Origin: a bacterium
Lineage (GTDB): Bacteria; Electryoneota; AABM5-125-24; Hatepunaeales; Hatepunaeaceae
Direction: 5' to 3'
NCBI GenBank assembly: GCA_021734165.1
Contig: JAIPJL010000016.1
Location: 1-41,047 of the forward strand
Length of the DNA stretch: 41,047 bases
Below, one piece after another: positions 1 to 9,266 of this stretch. A program made the position numbers and the translations under genes. Within the stretch, counting starts at the first letter, position 1, and each line of letters begins with the position of its first letter. Below the pieces are notes generated by a model. That model saw only the letters and a list, made by a program, of their open reading frames with translations, ran no database searches and had not been told where the DNA came from.

Positions 1-2708
1 AATGAAAATGTGTAGCAATATGTCAGCCTTGTGGCAAAATCACCCTGATTTACGAAATCGGAATTATCTTTATTTTTAACATTTTTGGATGACCAGTGAG
101 AATCAGATTCCTCCCACTTCCAGTAATCAATACTACCGTGATCATTATGAATGACTTTATTTAAACTGAGCTGGAATTGATGCTGTGATCTAAAGTTGTA
201 CTCAATACTGGCGTTAAGCTGCATGCGATTGTACTTAATGATCGACCGGTTAACCTGATCGCCCAGCAGTGAATCAGCCGTTGCTGGTACAGTAGGTGTA
301 ACCATGCTTTCACCGTCAGCTAATGTAGCGCTCACGCCTCCTGAAATCCAGAGTTTATCTGGCATCAGCATATATCTTGAGTTGAGCGAAACAGCATTAT
401 AATCAACAAGGAAACGACTTCCCTGTGACTCTTGGCTTGTTCGACGGATAGAAGCGTTGTTTTCGAGTCTCTGACCTTTACGAGAACTAAGTGACAAACT
501 GATACTATTCATAATCGCATCGCTGTAACCGGATGGATCTATCTGATCTTCAGTGCCGGAATTGCTATAACTGAACCTGACATTATTAGCTAAATCAGCG
601 AATTTAAAGGATTGATCAATTCCCACATTATAAGTTAAAGTACTGTTCTCAATGCGGTTGTCAACATTTTCTGTGGTGCTATCGGGAAGTGTATATGTAG
701 TTACATCTCCATCATTCTCGCGGTTTTGCTGCCTGAAACCAAAGCTGATATTTGGATAGCGAGGTGGTGAATAGTATGAGATGTTCGATCTGATTATCTG
801 ACGTTCTGTTGTGGTTTCACCGCGCTTATTGACATTATCGTTATATAACTCATAGCCGACCGTAAGATAAAGTCGATTATTAAGGAGTCTAATACGGTCC
901 TGAATTGTGAAACCGCTAACGTCAGCCAGCACGGTTGGACTGCCGAGGGATTTGTAGCTGCGTCCTATGTTTTTGTAACCTATTCTTAGTTCGTTCTTAA
1001 AATAATTGAGAACAAGATTGGTTCGATGAGCGCTCGAAGATTTCAGTATCTCACCAGCAAGCCCTTTGGCTTTATCAATAGTAGATGTAGTAGTATCAAG
1101 AAGTGAAGAATCAGTCGGCAGTGGTTCAAAGTTCTGATTTATCACTATTATATTCTCAAGATCTTTCGCGTCAGACATTGCACCCTCAGAAATATCGCTG
1201 TTGTATAGACTGATCGAAGTTTCAGTGGTAAACACAATACGACGATGATCAAAATACATTTTAAGATCAGTGCCTAAGACCAGGTTGTCAACAGGATTAA
1301 GTCCGTATTCCACAGAATTGACGTCATCTTTAACCTTGAGAATGTTGATCCCCCAGACAATGTTTCTGCTGAAGTTAAATGATGGTCTTACCGCCATGAG
1401 TTGTCTTGAGTAGGTTGCTGGATCGATAATAAACCTCTCAATCCTTGTGACAATAGTGCTGTCTCCTCCAATTTCAACAGGGGCGCTTTTAAGTGTATCA
1501 CCAGTTATCGGATTTATCTCAATAACAATACTGTCATAACCGGCGCCATCAACTTTACGCCGCATAAACCCCCAAACGGCGTCCATATTAAAATATCTCG
1601 TGTTCAAAGCAAGCTGAGCGCCTCTCGTGCGCGAACCCCAGAGAGAAAATTCGGAAAGTTGAGGCTGAACATCACCTGCTTTTACGGTCAGGATCTTATA
1701 ACGCATGGAAGCTAAGAACCGGTTTTGTGCCTGTTGATCTCCTCGTTCAAGGTTTGTAACATAAGCTCTGGTCGCGTAATCAAGACCATGATACTTTCCA
1801 TTAAATCTTCCATCGATCCAGGTTACGTTACGTATTTCCGAACTGATGTCCTCATAATTATATCCGGCGTTAACACTGCCATTAAAAACACCAGGTGGCG
1901 CTGCTTCTTCAGGAGAGCGCATTATAAAACTCCAGCCTGTGAGTTTCTCTTGTTTGCCCTTTTCTTTCAGATAAAAGGCGATATGATGTTCACCCGGTTT
2001 GACGTCTTCAACAACGAGAGTAGCCATGTCTTCACTGATACTTGCTTGAGAAGTCAAATCAGTTCCATTCACAGCTATAATCAGATTAGATTGATTAATA
2101 GTTCTTATATGCTGCATAATCGAAACAGCAATAAGAATCCTGTCTTCAGTGACCACCGATCCCTGTTCCGGACTTAAAATAACTAAAGCTTTTTCACCAA
2201 TTCCTTCACCGGCGCCAACTGGTCGTATCACTACTTCCAGCGGAGGAGCGGAAAATGGTGTATCTTCAGGATAATTAATTTTTCGATTATTTGTAAATTT
2301 GACTTCAAGGTAGTATTCCAAAGCATCACCCTTTAGAACACTACCCGGAATCTCACCTGATAACTTAAACCTGTTAATCTTCATTTCAATATAACTAAAG
2401 GCGTCCTGCCCGCTGATACGGTAGTATATTCGACCTTCGGCAGGAATTTCAGTGCCGCTTTCAATTTCCACATCAATAATGACAGGGAGTCCTTCAGTAG
2501 CGTAGTTTGCAGGTGTATGTATGATCCGCTCGTTCTGGGCTTTCAAGCCTGTTGTCAGAAAAAAGATTGCTGCAAACAACAGTAGTAACGATTTGGAATT
2601 GCAAAATCGTATATAGCCGATCAGGCAATTGCGAGATACTAAAAAGCTTAAAAAGAGCACAGGTGTATTCGGTCGTTCTGCCGAAATGCTCGAAAGTAAT
2701 CGCTGCAT
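1..2708 (-). CDS. Large outer-membrane beta-barrel-like surface protein, C-terminus beyond the left edge
   Basis: The frame is open from an ATG at 2708 to the window edge, giving about 902 codons with no stop; an in-frame ATG at 2717 overlaps the fecR stop. Residues 40-57 form a hydrophobic signal-like core ending LTTGLKAQ. About residues 60-290 look like two beta-sandwich domains. The rest alternates polar and aromatic residues with many short strands ending in Y, F or R, as in outer-membrane barrels. The product probably spans or coats the outer membrane. It is the last gene of a three-gene operon, starting 1 nt after fecR. The 39 residues before the hydrophobic core are unusually long for a Sec signal, so the true start is uncertain. 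No named family was recognised. Existence is well supported; the barrel call is inferred from composition. Confidence 0.75.
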   Translation of the reverse strand, partial: MQRLLSSISAERPNTPVLFLSFLVSRNCLIGYIRFCNSKSLLLLFAAIFFLTTGLKAQNERIIHTPANYATEGLPVIIDVEIESGTEIPAEGRIYYRISGQDAFSYIEMKINRFKLSGEIPGSVLKGDALEYYLEVKFTNNRKINYPEDTPFSAPPLEVVIRPVGAGEGIGEKALVILSPEQGSVVTEDRILIAVSIMQHIRTINQSNLIIAVNGTDLTSQASISEDMATLVVEDVKPGEHHIAFYLKEKGKQEKLTGWSFIMRSPEEAAPPGVFNGSVNAGYNYEDISSEIRNVTWIDGRFNGKYHGLDYATRAYVTNLERGDQQAQNRFLASMRYKILTVKAGDVQPQLSEFSLWGSRTRGAQLALNTRYFNMDAVWGFMRRKVDGAGYDSIVIEINPITGDTLKSAPVEIGGDSTIVTRIERFIIDPATYSRQLMAVRPSFNFSRNIVWGINILKVKDDVNSVEYGLNPVDNLVLGTDLKMYFDHRRIVFTTETSISLYNSDISEGAMSDAKDLENIIVINQNFEPLPTDSSLLDTTTSTIDKAKGLAGEILKSSSAHRTNLVLNYFKNELRIGYKNIGRSYKSLGSPTVLADVSGFTIQDRIRLLNNRLYLTVGYELYNDNVNKRGETTTERQIIRSNISYYSPPRYPNISFGFRQQNRENDGDVTTYTLPDSTTENVDNRIENSTLTYNVGIDQSFKFADLANNVRFSYSNSGTEDQIDPSGYSDAIMNSISLSLSSRKGQRLENNASIRRTSQESQGSRFLVDYNAVSLNSRYMLMPDKLWISGGVSATLADGESMVTPTVPATADSLLGDQVNRSIIKYNRMQLNASIEYNFRSQHQFQLSLNKVIHNDHGSIDYWKWEESDSHWSSKNVKNKDNSDFVNQGDFATRLTYCYTFS

Positions 2709-2709
2709 T

Positions 2710-3417
2710 TTAATCATTATCTTCAATATATTGAATAATTATCTTACGGTCGCGTCCGTCTTTGTCGCGGACATTGATTTCGATGGACTCAGGAATTTCT
2801 ACATCACTTTCCGGTTCAGGTGGAGCATCGTTCGGACCTGCCGGTGTGACATTATTATCACCATTGGCGTCCGAGGTTCCCTTGCTGCCTTGTCCAACCT
2901 CAACGGTTTTCCCTGAAACTCTGTTCATCAATTCGACCAGACCTTCTAAAGTGAGAATTTCAGTAGTGCCGTCTTCGTTAACAATTATCCAGAATTCTGT
3001 TCCTTTAACAGAGGCGACAGATGTTGGTGTAACAACTTCCAAAGCCCCACGTTGTTGTTTAACCCTGGTAAAAACCTCACCTATTTCCATTTCGATGCGT
3101 TTACTGATATTCGCATCTTCGTCTCGCTTGCCTTTTATAATAACTTCTGTATTGGGTCTAAGTTTAACCTGGCTTTTATCATCAGCAAAGATCAGTATTG
3201 CAAAACCGTCTTCAGATGTTGATATCCAATCGCCATCATCGAGAGGTGTTCCGAACTTAAGAGGCGTGGCTATATCTGCTCCAGTTTTTCTGTGCATCAC
3301 CTCGCCGGTCACCTTCAAAGCCAGCGCAATTGCCTTATCGGTACTGGCAAAAAGGCTGCCGGCACAATTAAAAAGCATTAACGCCAGCAACGGAAATATT
3401 ATAATTCTTTTTAACAT
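2710..3417 (-). CDS. FecR-domain secreted or periplasmic protein
   Basis: The 235-residue protein has an N-terminal signal segment (MLKRIIIFPLLALMLFNCAG) and then a FecR domain at about residues 30-170. Recognisable parts are GEVMHRKTGADIATPLKFGT, LDDGDWISTSEDGFAILIF, LRPNTEVII and TPTSVASVKGTEFWI. The C-terminal third is an acidic, proline-rich tail. FecR domains of this free-standing type are common in secreted proteins and need not act in iron-sigma signalling; no sigma factor or TonB receptor is adjacent. LFNC is a weak lipobox, so the protein may be a lipoprotein or may be cut after LFA. AGAGG precedes the ATG at good spacing. It lies 9 nt after the upstream gene and 1 nt before the barrel gene, so the three are probably co-transcribed. 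Confidence 0.85.
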   Translation of the reverse strand: MLKRIIIFPLLALMLFNCAGSLFASTDKAIALALKVTGEVMHRKTGADIATPLKFGTPLDDGDWISTSEDGFAILIFADDKSQVKLRPNTEVIIKGKRDEDANISKRIEMEIGEVFTRVKQQRGALEVVTPTSVASVKGTEFWIIVNEDGTTEILTLEGLVELMNRVSGKTVEVGQGSKGTSDANGDNNVTPAGPNDAPPEPESDVEIPESIEINVRDKDGRDRKIIIQYIEDND

Positions 3418-3426
3418 ATCATCCTC

Positions 3427-4668
3427 TTATTCGGATACCGAAACTGTTAATATTGTGATGTTGCCTTCGGAGAAGTTACGAGCAAGCTCTGCAGCGGTGA
3501 CCTGGCGTCCACCGATCCTGATGTTCTGCAAATTCCAACTGCGGAAATCCCCGAGTAATGAGGATAATGTAGTGATTTGTTCCTCAGTAAGATACTGCCT
3601 GAGAATATTGAACACAGCCTGTTCACGATCAGGTGTAGGATTTTCTTCACCGCTTCCGCCAAGAAGATTTGGATCTCCTCTGCCACCGCTTGCGTTTGAG
3701 GTTGAACCTGAATAATTGAAGCTATATACGGAACTTCTATATTCACTGAATTCACCCGGAAACATTGTTGGGGCTTTAGCGGTAATTCTCCAGAAATATG
3801 TCTTACCTTTTTCAAGTTGCTTAAGGGCAACGAAATCCCGAATCTCCTCAACCCCGGTTTTGTTTCCTGTATAGGAATACGACGTAAGATTACCTCCGAG
3901 TTGCCATTGCGCAGGCTTCATATAGAAATCGGCATAAACACTCTGACCGCTTGCGAATTCGATAGCATTCACAGGTTCTTCATCAGGATCAGCATTTACA
4001 ACTTCAACGCGAAATGTTACACCTTCCTCGGCAGGAAACGACCAGATAAATGTTGGATTCTCATTTATTATTGTCCCATCCATTGGTTCAATTAAATCAA
4101 CCTGATTCAGATTATACACATTGATTGATTTGCTAATCATCCCGCGTTTATGATCAGCTTGAATTGCATCTTCCCACCTTGATACATCGCTAAGAACAAC
4201 TGACAATGTATAGAATCCTTCTCGCAACTCTTGACCGTTAAGATAATTAGTCATCAGTTGCCGAGCGCCCATCTGGGTGTTGCCTCTTGTCCCAATGTAG
4301 ATTGGATCATAGCCCAACGCCTGGTTATTAATCGATCTGCCCAGAATTTGATCAATATCGAATTGAGCGCTGACTACAGTAAATAGGTTAGCGCCATCCT
4401 GAGCCTGCATTTGGATTAAAAGATAGAGTTCTTCATTTGGTGCATCATTATCATCGGCTATCACCTCTATAGTGAAAAACGGTTCAAAATCATTAAAGTC
4501 AATGTCTTTCACATCAGACATATTACCTTGAATGAACGAGCCTATAGGGAAAACCATCGGATTTCCAGATAGAAATTCCAGATCGATCTGATATGCCTGT
4601 AATGACGTTGAAATCAGCAGAATCGTGGTAGTCAGTATTTTTAGAATTAAATGTTTTTTGACTTTCAT
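3427..4668 (-). CDS. Secreted protein with a fibronectin III-like domain, function unknown
   Basis: The chosen start is the ATG at 4668, which has AGAGG six bases upstream and opens directly into a signal peptide (MKVKKHLILKILTTTILLIS, cut near LQA). An in-frame ATG at 4710 would add 14 hydrophilic residues before it. The 413-residue product begins with a beta-rich domain (YQIDLEFLSGNPMVFPIG). Around residues 190-320 comes an FN3-like segment with the typical phrases PTFIWSFPAEEG and LEKGKTYFWRITA. A Gly/Ser/Asn-rich linker leads to a helical C-terminal domain (EEQITTLSSLLGDFRSW). It is first in the operon with fecR and the barrel gene, which suggests an exported partner of the barrel. No family name can be given. 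Confidence 0.8.
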   Translation of the reverse strand: MKVKKHLILKILTTTILLISTSLQAYQIDLEFLSGNPMVFPIGSFIQGNMSDVKDIDFNDFEPFFTIEVIADDNDAPNEELYLLIQMQAQDGANLFTVVSAQFDIDQILGRSINNQALGYDPIYIGTRGNTQMGARQLMTNYLNGQELREGFYTLSVVLSDVSRWEDAIQADHKRGMISKSINVYNLNQVDLIEPMDGTIINENPTFIWSFPAEEGVTFRVEVVNADPDEEPVNAIEFASGQSVYADFYMKPAQWQLGGNLTSYSYTGNKTGVEEIRDFVALKQLEKGKTYFWRITAKAPTMFPGEFSEYRSSVYSFNYSGSTSNASGGRGDPNLLGGSGEENPTPDREQAVFNILRQYLTEEQITTLSSLLGDFRSWNLQNIRIGGRQVTAAELARNFSEGNITILTVSVSE

Positions 4669-5105
4669 AGAAACCTCTGTAAATGAATCAGATTTAATGC
4701 GATCGTACATTAAGTTGTTTTAATCGCAAATAAGGTTATCTGAGTTCTTTGAATTACTCTAAAGTGTTGCAGGGCAGTTCAAAAAACTCATAATACGTTT
4801 TAACTGATAACTAATAATGATACGCTACAATTATTCCTTTGTTGCGCTTGAACGGTAAGTTAGTCAATATTTTAAGCATGAGCAAGTGCAAAATTTGCAG
4901 TATAATAATTTAACCGCACTCACATTTCATTAAAAAACACTGTTTTATTAATGGTGTCTAATTTCCCGCTTAATTATTGACAGCATTCAAAGAACGCTTG
5001 AATGGACAATATAAATATGCTATATTATGAAGTTAGAATAAAGTCGTTTCAATCAAGCGCTAACATTCTGTTAGACAATCCCGAACCATTAAAGAGGAAT
5101 TAAAA
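4669..5105. other. Divergent intergenic region between the envelope operon and the P5C dehydrogenase gene
   Basis: These 437 bases are AT-rich and contain no convincing gene. The right end holds the promoter and dyad listed separately. I found no -35/-10 pair of good quality for the minus-strand operon. TATAAT occurs on the plus strand at 4901-4906 but lacks a -35 at proper distance. Confidence 0.6.
4984..5026 (+). promoter_or_regulatory. Promoter of the P5C dehydrogenase gene with overlapping dyad
   Basis: TTGAAT (4998-5003) and TATATT (5021-5026) are separated by exactly 17 bases. The -35 is the right arm of an inverted repeat CATTCAA (4984-4990) / TTGAATG (4998-5004) with a 7-base loop. 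A regulator bound there would block the -35. The initiation site would fall near 5033, giving a leader of about 70 nt with an AGAGGA ribosome site before the ATG at 5106. Confidence 0.55.
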
Positions 5106-6653
5106 ATGCTGCCTGAATTTAAGAATACCCCATTTACAGATTTCAGTAAGCCCGAAAATAGAAAAGCCATGGAAGATGCTCTGGCAAAGGTCAAGAGCGA
5201 ACTTGGTAAACGATACCCTGTCGTTATCGGCTCGGAGCGTATAACTGAAGGCGAGACCTTCAAATCTATCAATCCCGCTAACTACAACCAGGTCGTCGGT
5301 GAGTTCACTAAAGGCACTAAGGACATGGCTTTAAAAGCTATCCAAGTTGCTGATGATACATTCCATGATTGGAAAAAAGTACCAGCCTATGAGCGCGCCA
5401 GGTATTTACTGAAAGCCGCTGAAATAATGCGACAAAGGAAATTTGAGCTTTCTGCCTGGATGGTGTACGAAGTTTCAAAAAGCTGGCCTGAAGCCGATGG
5501 AGATGTCGCTGAAGCGATTGATTTCCTTGAGTTCTACGCTCGTGAAATGATGAGATTATCCGAACCGCAGCCTGTCGTCCCCTACCCGGGTGAAGAAAAC
5601 GAACTCTACTACATTCCGTTAGGAGTCTGCGCTGTCATTCCCCCCTGGAATTTCCCCTGTGCAATACTCGCAGGAATGACCACCGCTGCCGTCGTTTCGG
5701 GAAACACTGTAGTTTTAAAACCGGCTTCGACCGCGCCAACAATCGGTTATAAGTTCTTTGAGTGCATGGAAGAAGCAGGACTTCCGGCAGGAGTTATAAA
5801 TTTCCTGCCTGGTCCGGGTGGCGCAATCGGTGATACAATTGTTGATCACCCTAAAACCCGCTTGATAGCATTCACAGGGTCGATGGAAATTGGTCAGCGC
5901 ATTCATGAGCGCGCTGCCAAACTTAACGAAGGACAGATTTGGATCAAACGTACCATCCTTGAAATGGGCGGTAAAGATTTCATCATGGTTGACGAAACTG
6001 CTGATCTCGACAAAGCGGCTGATGGCATTGTAACGGCAGCGTACGGCTTCCAGGGGCAAAAATGCTCGGCATGCAGCCGCGCTATAATTCACGAGGACAT
6101 ATACGATGTTTTACTCCAGAAAGTTGTGGAACGCGCCAAGAAAATTACAGTCGGCAAGCCCGATAACCCACAGAACAACATGGGAGCAGTCATCGACAAG
6201 GCTGCGCATGCTAAGATTCTGGAATACATTTCAATCGGCAAGGAGGAGGGAGAGCTGGTATTGGGCGGTAATGCCGGACCGGAGGGAGGATATTTCATAG
6301 AGCCGACTATCTTCTCAGGTATCAAGGATAAAGATCGCTTGGCTCAGGAAGAGATCTTCGGACCTGTGCTTGCAGTAATCAAATGCAAGGACTTCGATGA
6401 CGGCGTCAGGATCGCTAACGGCACGATGTTCGGACTGACAGGCGCTTTGTTCAGCAATAACCGCAGTCGTCTTGAGCGCGGCAGACGCGAGCTGATGGCT
6501 GGCAACCTCTACCTGAACCGTAAGTGTACCGGAGCGCTGGTAGGGGTGCAGCCTTTCGGAGGCTTCAACATGTCCGGCACCGATTCCAAAGCTGGAGGCA
6601 GGGATTACCTGTTGCTGTTCACGCAGGGTAAGTCGGTGTGTGAAAGGTTTTAA
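5106..6653 (+). CDS. rocA: L-glutamate gamma-semialdehyde (1-pyrroline-5-carboxylate) dehydrogenase
   Basis: The 515-residue aldehyde dehydrogenase matches the length of free-standing RocA-type P5C dehydrogenases. It oxidises glutamate-5-semialdehyde to glutamate with NAD+, the last step of proline and arginine catabolism, in the cytoplasm. Visible motifs are the nucleotide-site PPWNFPC (Asn182), VLKPAS, the FTGS turn, the general-base Glu286 in LEMGGKD and the nucleophile Cys320 in GQKCSACSR. EEIFGPVLAVIK and the C-terminal PFGGFNMSGTDSKAGG follow as expected. AGAGGA precedes the ATG. No proline dehydrogenase is next to it, so the substrate could come from elsewhere in the genome; a PutA fusion is excluded by length. 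Other aldehyde dehydrogenase specificities cannot be fully excluded, but the overall sequence strongly resembles this subfamily. Confidence 0.9.
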   Translation: MLPEFKNTPFTDFSKPENRKAMEDALAKVKSELGKRYPVVIGSERITEGETFKSINPANYNQVVGEFTKGTKDMALKAIQVADDTFHDWKKVPAYERARYLLKAAEIMRQRKFELSAWMVYEVSKSWPEADGDVAEAIDFLEFYAREMMRLSEPQPVVPYPGEENELYYIPLGVCAVIPPWNFPCAILAGMTTAAVVSGNTVVLKPASTAPTIGYKFFECMEEAGLPAGVINFLPGPGGAIGDTIVDHPKTRLIAFTGSMEIGQRIHERAAKLNEGQIWIKRTILEMGGKDFIMVDETADLDKAADGIVTAAYGFQGQKCSACSRAIIHEDIYDVLLQKVVERAKKITVGKPDNPQNNMGAVIDKAAHAKILEYISIGKEEGELVLGGNAGPEGGYFIEPTIFSGIKDKDRLAQEEIFGPVLAVIKCKDFDDGVRIANGTMFGLTGALFSNNRSRLERGRRELMAGNLYLNRKCTGALVGVQPFGGFNMSGTDSKAGGRDYLLLFTQGKSVCERF

Positions 6654-6662
6654 GCAACCACG

Positions 6663-6702
6663 AAGACACAAAGGCACAAAGAAAAATGTGTCTTTGTGTC
6701 TT
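6663..6702. repeat. Intergenic inverted repeat (16 bp stem)
   Basis: AAGACACAAAGGCACA (6663-6678) pairs with TGTGTCTTTGTGTCTT (6687-6702) through 15 Watson-Crick pairs and one G-T, with an 8-base A-rich loop. It lies 10 bases after the rocA stop and could fold in RNA from either strand. No long T-run follows directly, so a terminator role is unproved. Cacgaagacacaaagg-type repeats recur in many environmental genomes, which favours a dispersed repeat. Confidence 0.6.
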
Positions 6703-6762
6703 AGGTTTTAATATAATTATGGTGTGATTTTCTGTAAGTGAACTAAGATAGGGGGATTCAAA

Positions 6763-8913
6763 ATGAGAACACCAATTATTGTTGTGCTTGTAGTCGCTTT
6801 AATGTCTGCATCTGTTAAAGCTCAGGATTCGGAGAACATTGAACAGGTTGGAAGGATTTACAACAACTGGAACAGCGCTTACGATGTAGTGGTCATTGAG
6901 GATTTGGCATACCTTGCTGCAAGAGCTGCAGGTTTACAGATTGTAGATGTATCAGATCCGGCAAATCTTGAAATTGTTGGCTACTGGGATGATAATCCCT
7001 CTTACATCAATAGCATCTGTGTAGTTGATAATCTTGCGTTTCTTGCAGATGAAGATGGAGGGCTTTGTATTGTTGATATCTCCGATCCGCATTCACCAGA
7101 AGGATTGGGAATCTGTGATACACCGGATGAAGCTCAGGACGTAGCTGTAAGTGGCGAGTTAGCATTCATTGCCGATAAGTTCGGTGGTTTGAGAATCATT
7201 GATGTCAGCGATCCAAGAGGACCGGAAGAAATAGGATTCATTGAAACTTTAAATTTAACTTACGGTGTTGCTGCTGAAGGTGATTTAGTCTTCATGGCTG
7301 ATTTTCGCGGTGGTTTTAGGGTCATCGATGTTAGCGAACCAACACAACCGGAAGAGATAGCATCTTGCGAAGTAAGTTGTGCTAGATCCATTTCAATCAA
7401 TGGCGAATTAGCTTATGTTTCAACAGGCAGCATGCACATTATCAATATTAGTAATCCAAATGAACCTGAAGAAATAGGCAGATTTGGAACATCTGGATCT
7501 TCACAAAACATTACCGTTAGTAATGGATTTGCCTACGCAGCAAATTATAATGATGGATTGCAAATTATTGATGTTCGCAATCCGACATGGCCTGAACACG
7601 AAGGCTTATTCGACACCAATGGTTATGCGAAAAATGTTTGTATCGATGGTGAATCTGCATACGTTGCGGATGGCTCAGGTGGTTTGGTTATTGTAAATAT
7701 CTTTCGTAGAAGAGCGCCTCAGTGGCGAAACACAATAAATACTGATGGAAATTATGGCTCCGTTGACATCTATGATGATTGTGCGTTTGTTACAAATACT
7801 GAGAATGGTTTACATATAATTGATTTTCGTCACTTGGATGAAATCGAAGAAATTGGATTTTACGATTTAGAGTATGGTGCCTCAGATGTTGCCATTGAAA
7901 ATGACTTAGTTTTCGTAATTAATCATCAGCGTGAATTACACATTATTGATATCAGTTACCTTGATGAACTAGAAGAGGAGGGCTTTTATGAAGTCAATCG
8001 AAGTACAACAGGTATTGCTGTCAGAGGTGACTTAGTCTTCGTCTCTCATTCATGTGATGATTTTTGTTTGACTATAATTAATGTCAGCAATCCTCATGAG
8101 CCTTTTGAAGTCGGAGCCTGTTATTCTCCGCGTTCTGCAAATAATGTTATTATTGAGGGTGAATTAGCTTTTCTACCGGTCAGCGAGAGACACCGTACAA
8201 ATAATGGTTTGCGTATTATTGATATAAGCGATCCAAGATTTCCCGATGAAATAGGACATTATGATACACCAAGCAGTGCAAGCGATGTCGTTGTTGATGG
8301 GGATATTGCGTATCTGGCTAGTGGAGAAAGTGGTTTGTATGTTATCAATATATCCGATCCGATTCGTCCGGAAGAAATTAGTACCTATGATGTGTTTGAT
8401 TCTGCAATTAGCATTGCTATTAATGGTGATTCGGTTTTCGTGGCAGATAGATTAGGTGGTTTGCATGTGATCGACATCAGTGATCCTACAGAATTAGTTG
8501 AAGTTGGTTTCTATGACACTCCAGGCGCTGCAAGTGATATTGCAGTTTCTGATAACGGTTTGATTGTGGTCGCTGATTACACAAACGTTGGCATATATCG
8601 CTTCATTGATCCGAATAACGCTGAAGATAATTTATTTACAAATACACCAGCAGGATACTTTCTGTCACCTGCTTATCCGAATCCGTTTAATGCAACGACC
8701 AATATTTCCTATGGTTTAAACTCTGACTCGCAGGTTCAGTTGTCGGTTTTCGACTTGAGTGGACGCAGGATTGCAACGCTATTTGATGGATTTCAAGGTG
8801 CAGGCCAGTATTCGACTGTCTGGAACGGCAGCATGTCGGTGAATGGAACCTATTTTATTAGATTTGAGACTGATGATTTCAGTAGCATAACGAAAGTCAC
8901 ATTGTTGAAATAA
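6763..8913 (+). CDS. LVIVD-repeat beta-propeller protein secreted by T9SS
   Basis: The 716-residue protein has a signal peptide (MRTPIIVVLVVALMSASVKA) and about a dozen LVIVD repeats of 42-48 residues between roughly 30 and 620. Each has the form AYVADGSGGLVIVNI or LRIIDVSDPRGPEEIGFIE, the pattern of bacterial LVIVD surface propellers. The last 80 residues are a type A T9SS sorting domain: AYPNPFNATTNISYGL, then VFDLSGRRIATL, then NGTYFIRFETDD. The product should cross the outer membrane and be released or anchored with loss of that domain. Its ligand is unknown; such propellers usually serve as scaffolds or adhesins. GGGGG lies seven bases before the ATG. It appears monocistronic. Confidence 0.88.
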   Translation: MRTPIIVVLVVALMSASVKAQDSENIEQVGRIYNNWNSAYDVVVIEDLAYLAARAAGLQIVDVSDPANLEIVGYWDDNPSYINSICVVDNLAFLADEDGGLCIVDISDPHSPEGLGICDTPDEAQDVAVSGELAFIADKFGGLRIIDVSDPRGPEEIGFIETLNLTYGVAAEGDLVFMADFRGGFRVIDVSEPTQPEEIASCEVSCARSISINGELAYVSTGSMHIINISNPNEPEEIGRFGTSGSSQNITVSNGFAYAANYNDGLQIIDVRNPTWPEHEGLFDTNGYAKNVCIDGESAYVADGSGGLVIVNIFRRRAPQWRNTINTDGNYGSVDIYDDCAFVTNTENGLHIIDFRHLDEIEEIGFYDLEYGASDVAIENDLVFVINHQRELHIIDISYLDELEEEGFYEVNRSTTGIAVRGDLVFVSHSCDDFCLTIINVSNPHEPFEVGACYSPRSANNVIIEGELAFLPVSERHRTNNGLRIIDISDPRFPDEIGHYDTPSSASDVVVDGDIAYLASGESGLYVINISDPIRPEEISTYDVFDSAISIAINGDSVFVADRLGGLHVIDISDPTELVEVGFYDTPGAASDIAVSDNGLIVVADYTNVGIYRFIDPNNAEDNLFTNTPAGYFLSPAYPNPFNATTNISYGLNSDSQVQLSVFDLSGRRIATLFDGFQGAGQYSTVWNGSMSVNGTYFIRFETDDFSSITKVTLLK

Positions 8914-8998
8914 TCCTTAGTAAATGACACAGGATTGAGTGGTCTGGATTGAACAAGGTTCGAATAGGTTTTAACGGGTTTTACTTTGAGGTATATAA

Positions 8999-9262
8999 AT
9001 GATAACCATCGATTTTGATATGATCGTCTTCAGGGAGAACAATACTTACATTGCGTATTGTCCAGAATTAGATGTTTCCAGTTGCGGTGAAGATGTCGAG
9101 CATTCCAAAGAGATGTTAAAAACCGCAGTTCGTTTATTTCTTGAAGAAGCTGACAAAATGGGTACACTTGAAAGCATACTTGAAGAAGCTAACTACTATA
9201 AGGATGAAGTCGGACGATGGATTCCACCTAAATTAGTCGCAACCGAACTAGTTAGTCTGTAA
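8999..9262 (+). CDS. hicB: HicB-family antitoxin
   Basis: The 87-residue protein carries the HicB core: FRENNTYIAYCPELDVSSCGEDVEHSKEMLKTAVRLFLEEA, here read in parts, with the family signature of a short strand, YCPELD and a following helix. HicB binds and neutralises the HicA mRNA interferase and often represses the operon. No clear C-terminal DNA-binding helix-turn-helix is visible, so this is the short form. GAGG sits eight bases before the ATG. hicA starts 4 nt after the stop, so the two are translated from one message. The order antitoxin-toxin is the reverse of the classical hicA-hicB order but is also seen in nature. Confidence 0.85.
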   Translation: MITIDFDMIVFRENNTYIAYCPELDVSSCGEDVEHSKEMLKTAVRLFLEEADKMGTLESILEEANYYKDEVGRWIPPKLVATELVSL

Positions 9263-9266
9263 TAAA

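Noticed and set aside
2762-3715. 317-codon open frame on the plus strand over the FecR region
   Set aside because: It lies opposite fecR and the FN3-like gene, has Ser/Ile/Pro-rich composition without domain motifs, and both genes on the minus strand have ribosome sites and signal peptides.
4669-4710. Upstream ATG at 4710 for the FN3-like gene
   Set aside because: It would place 14 hydrophilic residues before the signal peptide and lacks a ribosome site; the ATG at 4668 has AGAGG at good spacing.
4977-4982. TTGACA as the -35 of the rocA promoter
   Set aside because: No -10 lies at 16-18 bases; TTGAAT at 4998 with TATATT at 5021 fits much better.
6663-6702. Rho-independent terminator of rocA
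   Set aside because: The stem is good but A- and C-rich, the loop is 8 bases and no T-run follows directly; kept as a repeat instead.
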